Shown in pieces: positions 7,341 through 12,853 of a DNA stretch of 12,853 nucleotides. Under the pieces are notes generated by a model that was not told where the DNA came from, searched no databases, and saw only the letters and a list, made by a program, of their open reading frames with translations. The first letter of the stretch is position 1, and every line of letters begins with the position of its first letter. A program made the translations under genes and the position numbers. This DNA comes from JBBQVS01 sp038211295. GTDB taxonomy: Bacteria; Chloroflexota; Ktedonobacteria; Ktedonobacterales; Ktedonobacteraceae. Location of the stretch: contig JBBQVS010000102.1 of the NCBI GenBank assembly GCA_038211295.1, positions 1 through 12,853 on the forward strand. The letters run 5' to 3'.

Positions 7341-8345
7341 ATGACCACACAAATTGCATCATTTTCGCTCGCGGCACGCGCTACGCTTAACATGCATAGT
7401 CTGAACAACGAAGGTGGCGAGGGCAACCAGATTCAGACACGCATGGTCGAGATTGTCGATTCTTCTGGCACCTTGCACAGCGTCAACGCGCTATCGGGCG
7501 ACATGCTCAAGCACATTCTGATGGAGCATTTCTACCAGCTTGCGCGTGCGCGTGAGGCCGCGCTGTGTGAAAGTTGTTCGCGGTTCAACGCGAACCGTAT
7601 TAACGCTGATAAGCCTTTTCTGGCTGAGACCGAAAAGGTTTCTGACGCACAGTTTATCTCCGCGATGCTCAAACGCTGTGCCATTGACGACGTTGCGGGT
7701 ATTCTTGTCACGGAAGGCAAGCGTTCTATTCCGCGTAAATCTGTCAGTGAGTTCGGGTGGGTTATTGGCTTGCCCGACAAGACGCGCACGGAAAGTTACC
7801 TGCATGTCAAATATGTCTCGGAGCGTGGCAAAGAGAAGCGTTCCGAAGACGCGGCGGGACAGGAGAAAAGCGGCTCAAACTTGGGGCAGAGTCTGTTTCA
7901 TCGTCCAGCGTCGAGCGGGGTCTACGCTATTGTGTGTCACCTGGAACTTGCCCGCATCGGTTATAATGATATTCTACAGGAGTATGCGTTTGAGGACGAT
8001 CTGGAGCGCGGGGAACGTGCCAAGCTTCTGCTTGAGAGTTTGCTCCACACCTTCGTCGAGCTAAATGGTGCCATGCGTTCGTCGCAACTGCCGCATCTGG
8101 TTGGACTTGAGGGTGTGATTACCACGAGCGCAGGTGTGTTGCCGGCACCGCTTGTCAGTCCGTTGATGAGTGGCGAGAACGAACAAGGCTATCAGAGTCA
8201 GACGCAAGACATTGTGACCGCGCTCAATGGGGCGGATGCGCCTACGGTACAGATGCAAACGTTCAAGAGTATCAGTGAGTTCGCGACACAGATGCGTACT
8301 CTGATTGACACAACTACGCCATTTCGGATACGTGTAGGACGCTAG
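7341..8345 (+). CDS. cas7: Cas7, DevR family backbone subunit
   Basis: A 334-residue RAMP-fold protein, the repeated backbone subunit that coats the crRNA spacer in Cascade. It carries DevR/Cst2-type Cas7 hallmarks: ARATLNMHSLNNEG and GNQIQTRMVEIVD (12-40), VNALSGDMLKHI (48-59), CAIDDVAGILVTEG (113-126), SEFGWVIGLPD (136-146), TESYLHVKYV (150-159), and GQSLFHRPASSGVYAIVCHLELARIGYND (182-210). These are the blocks of the family that includes Myxococcus DevR. Length is normal. ATG 7341 has AGAGGAG (7326-7332) 8 nt upstream, the best Shine-Dalgarno of the operon, in keeping with a subunit needed in several copies. It lies 44 nt after cas8 and 41 nt before cas5. Confidence 0.93.
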   Translation: MTTQIASFSLAARATLNMHSLNNEGGEGNQIQTRMVEIVDSSGTLHSVNALSGDMLKHILMEHFYQLARAREAALCESCSRFNANRINADKPFLAETEKVSDAQFISAMLKRCAIDDVAGILVTEGKRSIPRKSVSEFGWVIGLPDKTRTESYLHVKYVSERGKEKRSEDAAGQEKSGSNLGQSLFHRPASSGVYAIVCHLELARIGYNDILQEYAFEDDLERGERAKLLLESLLHTFVELNGAMRSSQLPHLVGLEGVITTSAGVLPAPLVSPLMSGENEQGYQSQTQDIVTALNGADAPTVQMQTFKSISEFATQMRTLIDTTTPFRIRVGR

Positions 8346-8386
8346 CTACGCACGCGCTGGTTTGGGCAAAAGAAAGAGTACCTCTT

Positions 8387-9175
8387 ATGTGGATGATCGC
8401 ACGTTACTTACCCGTCGCGCCATTCTCGCTCAAGCCAGCAGCAGCTACCTCTTCTGGTGGCAAGACGCTGCTGGTTGTGACGCCTTATGCTGTGAAAATG
8501 GCACTTCTCGATGTCGCGCTACGTAGTCTGGGGGCAGAGCGTGGCACAGAACTTTTTCCGCAATTACGCGATCTCGCGGTAGCCATTGCGTTGCCGCGCG
8601 ATATTCTTGTCTTCAAAACCTTTAGTAAAATCTGGCGGCCCGTCGAGTCGAAGGACGCAAAGAAGGCAGACGAGACGCAAGACGCCTTTGATGCGCGAAT
8701 GCGCGAGAAGATGGCCGCGCGTATTGATCGAGGCCAGTATCCGTTTTATTCGACAATTTCTTTTCGTGAATATGTTTCGTACCGTGAGGCATTCCAGCTT
8801 GCCATTGCCGCTCCCGACGGGGCGGAGGTGCCAATGGAGATTGCCCACCTACTTATGAGTATCAACTACTTTGGCAAGCGCGGCGGGTTTGTGCAGGTCA
8901 TGGGGCAACCACAGGCTGAACAGGTGCTTTCTTCAGATTTCACGCACCTGACGCCAACTCAACCGCAGGCGTTCGCGGTCAACGGGACATTACAGATGCT
9001 CGATGATTGTGGGAAGAGCCTGACGTTTTCACGCGCGAGTATCTATAGTAAAGAGCGGGTGACGCCTGGGAAGGAGCGGATACTGCATCATGTTGTCCTG
9101 CCCTATCGGCTGGCTCAATCGAGTCGCGGCTATAGCTGGTATCAACGGCTGGCACCTGAAAAGGGAGACTTCTAA
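8387..9175 (+). CDS. cas5: Cas5, crRNA 5'-tag binding subunit
   Basis: A 262-residue protein called from its place between cas7 and cas6 and from Cas5-like blocks. These are TPYAVKMALLDVAL (32-45), YSTISFREYVSYREAFQLAI (121-140), INYFGKRGGFVQ (159-170, a glycine-rich turn) and a C-terminal HHVVLPYRL. Cas5 caps the crRNA 5' handle at the Cas8 end of Cascade. Residues 84-117 are very charged and probably a loop. No catalytic histidine cluster is evident, in keeping with Cas6 being a separate gene. The Shine-Dalgarno is weak (AGAAAGAG, 8 nt before ATG 8387), and a second ATG at 8393 could also serve. It ends 5 nt before cas6. Confidence 0.82.
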   Translation: MWMIARYLPVAPFSLKPAAATSSGGKTLLVVTPYAVKMALLDVALRSLGAERGTELFPQLRDLAVAIALPRDILVFKTFSKIWRPVESKDAKKADETQDAFDARMREKMAARIDRGQYPFYSTISFREYVSYREAFQLAIAAPDGAEVPMEIAHLLMSINYFGKRGGFVQVMGQPQAEQVLSSDFTHLTPTQPQAFAVNGTLQMLDDCGKSLTFSRASIYSKERVTPGKERILHHVVLPYRLAQSSRGYSWYQRLAPEKGDF

Positions 9176-9180
9176 AGAGA

Positions 9181-10164
9181 ATGCTAAAAACGTACCATCT
9201 GCTTTTCACAACGGTGGTTGTGCGACCACTCGAACTGGATGACCATAGCGGAGCGGCTTTGCGCGGGAACCTGTTCGAGTCGGTGTGGCAACGCTTTTGC
9301 ACGAACAAGCTGGCGAACACGTGCGCGGAATGTCCGTTGCATACGATGTGTCCTGTGAGTGCGCTTGTCGCGCCACTGCGAGAGGAGCGACCACGCGGAC
9401 GGGATGTGCCACGTCCGTATATTATTCTGCCGCCACTTGGGGATGCACGACGATATGAGCCGGGCGAGACGTTTGCCTTTGGCCTGACGCTTTTTGGGAC
9501 AATTATTGAGCTATTGCCGTATATTGTGCTCTCTCTGAACACGCTGGAAGCGTCGGGTCTGGGACGTAAATTGCCAGAAAACAGGGGGCAGCGTGGCACG
9601 TTTAAGATACAGTGTATCGAGTCGTATCACCCTATTACTGGGGAACGGCAGGCACTGTATCAAGCGGGTAAGGCCGTCACGCAGGCTCCGACGCTCGCGG
9701 TAACGCCGGAGGACATTGCGCGGCGGGCGGCGACGCTCGCGCCTAAGCGGGTCACGCTCGACTTTTTGACGCCAACGCGACTGGTTGACCGTGAGCAGTT
9801 GGTGCGCTCGGCGGCGTTTCGTCCACTTGTGTTGCGCCTGTTGGAACGGCGTTTCGCGCTGGAAGTGACGTATGGTGAGTTGCGCGAAGGCGAAGAGATG
9901 GCGCGTTCACCTCATGAGTTGTACGCGGATGATCTGGTACGGCTTGCCACAGACATCGTGTGTACACGCGATGACACGATGTGGGAAGAGGTGCAAAGCT
10001 ACTCTAACCGACAACATCGCTTCACGCCGATCAGTGGCTTTCACGGAAAAGCGACCTTTAGCGGGGATATGGCCCCCTTCGCAGACCTGCTGGTGTGGGG
10101 AGAACTGATCCACGTTGGGAAAAACGTGGTCAAGGGAAATGGCTGGTACAAGATAGACATGTAA
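9181..10164 (+). CDS. cas6: Cas6 pre-crRNA endoribonuclease
   Basis: A 327-residue RAMP protein of the Cas6 family with the PF10040-type C-terminus. It cuts both array transcripts within the repeats. Visible features: GAALRGNLFESVW (24-36), a zinc-binding-like cysteine cluster C48-x2-C51-x5-C57-P, TFAFGLTLFG (97-106), VTLDFLTPTRL (191-201), GFHGKATFSGDMAPF (286-300), and the glycine-rich C-terminal loop GELIHVGKNVVKGNGWYKI (307-325). The His-containing HVGK loop is typical of this branch. The cysteine cluster occurs in many long Cas6 proteins linked to I-A, I-B and III loci. ATG 9181 follows the cas5 stop by 5 nt, so the two are probably coupled. This is the last gene before the second promoter. 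Confidence 0.93.
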   Translation: MLKTYHLLFTTVVVRPLELDDHSGAALRGNLFESVWQRFCTNKLANTCAECPLHTMCPVSALVAPLREERPRGRDVPRPYIILPPLGDARRYEPGETFAFGLTLFGTIIELLPYIVLSLNTLEASGLGRKLPENRGQRGTFKIQCIESYHPITGERQALYQAGKAVTQAPTLAVTPEDIARRAATLAPKRVTLDFLTPTRLVDREQLVRSAAFRPLVLRLLERRFALEVTYGELREGEEMARSPHELYADDLVRLATDIVCTRDDTMWEEVQSYSNRQHRFTPISGFHGKATFSGDMAPFADLLVWGELIHVGKNVVKGNGWYKIDM

Positions 10165-10199
10165 CAGATGTGCCGATGTTTTTGGTTTCTGGTTTTTCG

Positions 10200-10241
10200 T
10201 GCGGAATTTCCGCAATCCCTGCGGTATTGATCCTCTATACT
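10200..10241 (+). promoter_or_regulatory. operator with three phased half-sites plus -10 box of the cas1-cas2-cas4 operon
   Basis: Half-sites TGCGG (10200-10204), CCGCA (10210-10214) and TGCGG (10220-10224) are spaced exactly 10 bp apart. The last two repeat the CCGCA-N5-TGCGG palindrome of the WYL promoter. TATACT (10236-10241) follows after 11 nt, as there. Transcription should start near 10248. The 5' leader carries a 6-bp hairpin (AGATGC 10249-10254, GCATCT 10264-10269). The shared design argues that one regulator, most likely the WYL protein, controls both effector and adaptation genes. No terminator is visible after cas6, so read-through from the effector operon is also likely. Confidence 0.65.
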
Positions 10242-10298
10242 CTTCTATAGATGCGTATGTGATGCATCTGAAATCAGAGTTTTCAGGAGTGAGAGTAG

Positions 10299-11312
10299 AT
10301 GGAATTGATAGTTGAAGGAAAAGGTTCTTTCCTCGGCAAGCATCAGGGACGGCTGCGCGTCACACGCGAACAGAAGGTGGTCACAGAAGTTCCCCTGCTT
10401 CATCTGAAATCGGTCATCATCGTCGATGGTGGTGTGGCGATTTCAAGCGATGTTGTGCGCGTTTGTTGTGAAGAAGGGATTGTCATTCATTTTCTTTCGG
10501 GGCGCGGGCAACCAATCGCGGGTCTTTATTCTGCGGGTCTGACCGGAACCGTACTTACGCGCCGCGCCCAATTGTTGGCGTATGAACAACCAAAGGGCGT
10601 GACGGTTGCGAAGGCGTTTGTGGCGGGCAAACTGGAAAACCACGCCAATTTGCTCCGTTATGTTGCAAAGTATCGTAAAGAGACCAACCCGACATTATAC
10701 GAAGAGCTTATGCTCGCCGCCACAGCGATGCGCGACTTCCTCCGCGAGCTTGAACAACTCCATGCTGAACGAATTGATGACATTCGTGGGCAATTGCTCT
10801 CCGTCGAGGGACGGGCCGCGCATCGCTACTGGACTATGATCGGGCGCATTATTCCCGCAGAGCTGGGCTGGCCTGGCAGGGAGACGCGCGGTGCTACCGA
10901 CGCGTTGAACTCCGCGCTCAACTACGGCTATGCAATCCTCTACAGTCAGGTGGAACAGGCTCTGACGCTCGCGGGGCTTGACCCATATGGCGGCTTTCTT
11001 CATGCGGATCGTCCGGGGAAACCAAGTCTTGTTCTCGATTGTATCGAAGAGTTTCGGCAGACGGTTGTTGACCGTACCATTATCGGTCTTGTCAACAAAA
11101 ACTTTCCCTTAGAGCAGGACGAACAACATCTGCTCAACGAAGAGACACGCAAGAAGATCGCCGAAAAAGTTCTGGAACGGTTAGCCAGTAGCGAGCAGTA
11201 CGAAAAGAAGCGGCAGGCACTGCGTTTTATTCTGCAAAGTCAGGCGCGTCACCTCGCGCTTTTTCTCCGCGACGAACGTCCGCAGTATGAGCCGTTTGTG
11301 TCGGGCTGGTGA
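10299..11312 (+). CDS. cas1: Cas1 integrase
   Basis: A 337-residue protein and the catalytic subunit of the Cas1-Cas2 integrase that inserts new spacers at the leader end of an array. The N-terminal beta domain covers roughly 1-85 (LLHLKSVIIVDGGVAISSDVV, EEGIVIHFLSGRGQPIAGL) and is followed by the helical catalytic domain. Metal ligands appear intact: E170 in SVEGRAAHRYW, H235 in GGFLHADRPGKPSL, and E250 (with D247) in LVLDCIEEFR. Length is normal. AGGAG (10285-10289) lies 9 nt before ATG 10299. It has its own promoter and is followed by cas2 after 4 nt. Confidence 0.97.
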   Translation: MELIVEGKGSFLGKHQGRLRVTREQKVVTEVPLLHLKSVIIVDGGVAISSDVVRVCCEEGIVIHFLSGRGQPIAGLYSAGLTGTVLTRRAQLLAYEQPKGVTVAKAFVAGKLENHANLLRYVAKYRKETNPTLYEELMLAATAMRDFLRELEQLHAERIDDIRGQLLSVEGRAAHRYWTMIGRIIPAELGWPGRETRGATDALNSALNYGYAILYSQVEQALTLAGLDPYGGFLHADRPGKPSLVLDCIEEFRQTVVDRTIIGLVNKNFPLEQDEQHLLNEETRKKIAEKVLERLASSEQYEKKRQALRFILQSQARHLALFLRDERPQYEPFVSGW

Positions 11313-11316
11313 TGCT

Positions 11317-11568
11317 ATGCGTTACCTGCTCATTTATGATATCTCGCATGATGGTGCGCGTACAAAAGTCGCCGATGCCTGCCTGGATTACGGGTTGGAG
11401 CGCATTCAATATAGCGCGTTTCAGGGTGAGCTGACACGCACACATCAGCGCGAATTGTGGGTACTCATTGGTAAACGCGTCGGAAAACATGGGGCGACAA
11501 TCAACCTGTATCCGCTTGATGAAAAGAGTTGGGCGGAACGGCGCATACTTAAACAGGAGGAGGATTGA
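11317..11568 (+). CDS. cas2: Cas2
   Basis: An 83-residue ferredoxin-fold protein that bridges two Cas1 dimers in the spacer integration complex. It starts MRYLLIYDISHDGARTKVAD, with the usual first strand ending in D8. A later block, YSAFQGELT, fits the conserved second half. ATG 11317 is preferred over an upstream in-frame ATG at 11287, which would add ten residues inside cas1 and spoil the strand-first N-terminus. The start lies 4 nt after the cas1 stop and the stop 1 nt before cas4, so the three genes are tightly coupled. Confidence 0.94.
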   Translation: MRYLLIYDISHDGARTKVADACLDYGLERIQYSAFQGELTRTHQRELWVLIGKRVGKHGATINLYPLDEKSWAERRILKQEED

Positions 11569-11569
11569 G

Positions 11570-12169
11570 ATGGGCGAATGGCTCATAGAAGTGACCGATC
11601 TTAAACAATATGTGTGCTGTCCGCGTATCGTCTTCTACCGCTATTGCCTGCCACAGATACGTCCCGTAACGGTTCTAATGGAAGAGGGTACGCTTAAACA
11701 CATGGAAGAGGACGAGCGCGAAGTGCGGCGGAGCCTGCGGAACTACGGTGTAGTTGAAGGTGAACGCTTCTTGCATCTCGCACTACAGTCAGAGCGGCTG
11801 GGCCTCACGGGACGAATCGATCTTGTGCTGGCGAGTCCCGCACGCGCAGCTGAGGGTGCCGATGTGAGTATTGTCGAGTACAAATATTCGGAGCAGAAGG
11901 CGGGGCCGCACTTCAAACTACAACTCGCGGCATACGCGCTGCTGGTAGAGGAGGCGTGGCATGTACAGGTCAAGCAGGGGTACATCTATGCTATCCCAAC
12001 GAAACATGTAGAAACGATTGTCATTACGCCATCGTTGCGCAAAAAGGTGGTGCAGACCGTCGCGGCTATCCGCCAGGTTGTTGCGAGGGAGATCATGCCT
12101 CTGCCACCCGTCGCGCAAGGGCGTTGCGTCACCTGCGAGTTTCGGCGTTTCTGCAATGACGTTGTGTAG
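11570..12169 (+). CDS. cas4: Cas4 RecB-like nuclease with Fe-S cluster
   Basis: A 199-residue protein that trims prespacers and selects those with a proper PAM before integration. The RecB nuclease core is visible: H44 (EEGTLKH), D84 (GRIDLVLA), E103-Y-K105 (VEYKYSE) and Q118/Y122 (QLAAYALLVEE). The Fe-S cluster cysteines are C16 or C17 (YVCCPRI) and C186, C189, C195 (GRCVTCEFRRFC) at the end. ATG 11570 sits 1 nt after the cas2 stop, with AGGAGG at about 11556-11561 upstream. An upstream in-frame ATG at 11468 lies inside cas2 and would add 34 residues unlike Cas4. It is the last gene of the adaptation operon, followed by a terminator. Confidence 0.95.
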   Translation: MGEWLIEVTDLKQYVCCPRIVFYRYCLPQIRPVTVLMEEGTLKHMEEDEREVRRSLRNYGVVEGERFLHLALQSERLGLTGRIDLVLASPARAAEGADVSIVEYKYSEQKAGPHFKLQLAAYALLVEEAWHVQVKQGYIYAIPTKHVETIVITPSLRKKVVQTVAAIRQVVAREIMPLPPVAQGRCVTCEFRRFCNDVV

Positions 12170-12189
12170 GCACAATGCCAGAAAAATCC

Positions 12190-12238
12190 GCTCTCACGAC
12201 ACCTTCTTCGCAAATCGAGTCGTGAGAGCAATTTTTTT
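12190..12238 (+). terminator. intrinsic terminator after cas4
   Basis: The perfect 11-bp stem GCTCTCACGAC (12190-12200) / GTCGTGAGAGC (12219-12229) has an 18-nt loop and is followed by AATTTTTTT. A run of A before the left arm means it could also work on the - strand. It separates the cas1-cas2-cas4 transcript from the leader of array 2. The loop contains TCGCAAATC (12208-12216), a 9-mer that recurs twice in the leader. Confidence 0.9.
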
Positions 12239-12481
12239 ATCTGAAGCAACCATGTATCACATGCATAAAAAGCAAAATATAAAAATACGTGCGTGCAATC
12301 GCTCAAAAACGCTCGCAAATCCCCCCTCTTTTGGGACAAAAAACGATTTGCGAAAATAGGGAAAGTAGTGTATACTAGAAAGAGAGAAGTGGTGAAAAAC
12401 GAGGCTCTGAGAAGCCCAGGAAAGGGCCTGTTCTGGCAGAAATGCGTTTAGACATCACTTGCACACAACGAAACCCACGCG
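12239..12481 (+). other. leader of CRISPR array 2
   Basis: AT-rich non-coding DNA between the cas4 terminator and the first repeat. It holds the array promoter (12348-12376) and a spaced inverted repeat over that promoter (12313-12353). Downstream are two small alternative hairpins, GGCT-N6-AGCC (12403-12416) and GCCC-N6-GGGC (12414-12427), and a short palindrome across the leader-repeat junction (12470-12486). No convincing gene is present. Confidence 0.8.
12313..12376 (+). promoter_or_regulatory. array 2 promoter with overlapping inverted repeat
   Basis: TTGCGA (12348-12353) and TATACT (12371-12376) with exactly 17 nt between them form a good sigma70-type promoter, starting near 12383 and leaving about 98 nt of leader RNA before the first repeat. 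The perfect 9-bp inverted repeat TCGCAAATC (12313-12321) / GATTTGCGA (12345-12353), arms 23 nt apart, covers the -35 box. This suggests control by a protein that loops or bridges the two arms. The same 9-mer also occurs at 12208-12216. Confidence 0.6.
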
Positions 12482-12486
12482 GTTTC
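12470..12486. repeat. palindrome across the leader-repeat junction
   Basis: GAAACC (12470-12475) and GGTTTC (12481-12486) are exact inverted copies 5 nt apart. The right arm includes the first five bases of the first repeat, so the leader end carries an inverted copy of the repeat start. This is where Cas1-Cas2 makes its first strand transfer. It may be a recognition element or chance. Confidence 0.4.
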
Positions 12487-12820
12487 AAGGCACGACCCGA
12501 TGGAGAGGGTACTGAAAGGTCGCGTTCACCACGAACGGCTATCTCTTTTGTGGCGGTTTCAAGGCACGACCCGATGGAGAGGGTACTGAAAGGGATACTG
12601 GGCTTTGACCTGTCCCTCGCGCCGACGATTAGTTTCAAGGCACGACCCGATGGAGAGGGTACTGAAAGTTGTGATCCAAATTTGTTGCATGTCGCGTGTT
12701 GCCGAGGTTTCAAGGCACGACCCGATGGAGAGGGTACTGAAAGGTGCTTCCACGAAGCGAGATATCCGGGTTGCCGTACCGGTGTTTCAAGGCACGACCC
12801 GGTGGGGAGGGTACTGAAAG
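12482..12820 (+). CRISPR. CRISPR array 2, leader-proximal
   Basis: Five 37-nt repeats begin at 12482, 12556, 12632, 12707 and 12784. They start GTTTCAAGGCACGACCC and end GAGGGTACTGAAAG. Spacers are 37, 39, 38 and 40 nt. The first four repeats are identical. The fifth has A to G at repeat positions 19 and 23. The 33 bases after it contain no repeat, but with spacers of this length the next one would start beyond the window, so the array may continue. Compared with array 1 the repeat differs at positions 7, 12, 22 and 23 only. The ACCC/GGGT stem and the 8-nt tag are the same, so the single Cas6 should process both. The leader is immediately upstream. Confidence 0.97.
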
Positions 12821-12853
12821 TTCTTGTGGGCTGGTTTCGTGGGTGGTTTGGGG

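Noticed and set aside
8979..9599. 206-residue open frame on the - strand across cas5 and cas6.
   Set aside because: Serine/arginine-rich shadow of two recognised genes, with no motif or start signal.
12834..12853. GTTTCGTGGG at the right edge as a sixth repeat of array 2.
   Set aside because: It would leave a spacer of only 13 nt, and the match ends after GTTTC and GG.

Overview
The window is a complete type I CRISPR-Cas locus between two CRISPR arrays. All cas genes and both arrays read on the + strand. The only other recognisable gene is a Uma2-type nuclease-fold gene on the - strand at the left. The medium GC content, the WYL regulator, the Uma2 gene and a GC-rich REP-like palindrome fit a Chloroflexota (Ktedonobacteria-like) genome. 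That assignment is an inference; no rRNA or housekeeping gene is present to confirm it.

Layout. 1-483: the 3' end of array 1, with six intact 37-nt repeats and a degenerate terminal repeat; its leader lies off the left edge. 483-573: a large imperfect palindrome touching the degenerate repeat. 626-1117 (-): Uma2 family protein, probably with a damaged start, behind a good sigma70-type promoter at 1313-1341 (-). 1214-1742: non-coding, with hairpins and the cas promoter. 1743-10164: operon of a WYL regulator, cas3 (helicase first, HD nuclease at the C-terminus), a Cas8-like large subunit, cas7 (DevR type), cas5 and cas6. 10165-10298: a second promoter region. 10299-12169: cas1-cas2-cas4. 12190-12238: strong intrinsic terminator. 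12239-12481: leader of array 2, with its own promoter. 12482-12820 and perhaps beyond: array 2.

How it works together. Cas6 should cut both array transcripts 8 nt before the repeat end, leaving ACTGAAAG as the crRNA 5' tag. Cas8, Cas7, Cas5 and probably a small subunit translated from inside cas8 form Cascade, which recruits Cas3 to degrade the target. Cas1, Cas2 and Cas4 acquire new spacers.

The most interesting signals are regulatory and architectural. The same CCGCA-N5-TGCGG operator sits exactly 11 nt upstream of a TATACT -10 box in front of both the WYL-effector operon and the adaptation operon. Cas3 has the reversed domain order. A Shine-Dalgarno-preceded internal ATG in cas8 could give a 161-residue Cas11. 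The two arrays use different repeats whose differences all avoid the Cas6 stem and tag. I see no gene of unknown type that would make this a new kind of system. The novelty is a type I variant (I-A/I-B-like) that I cannot place in a subtype from the sequence alone.
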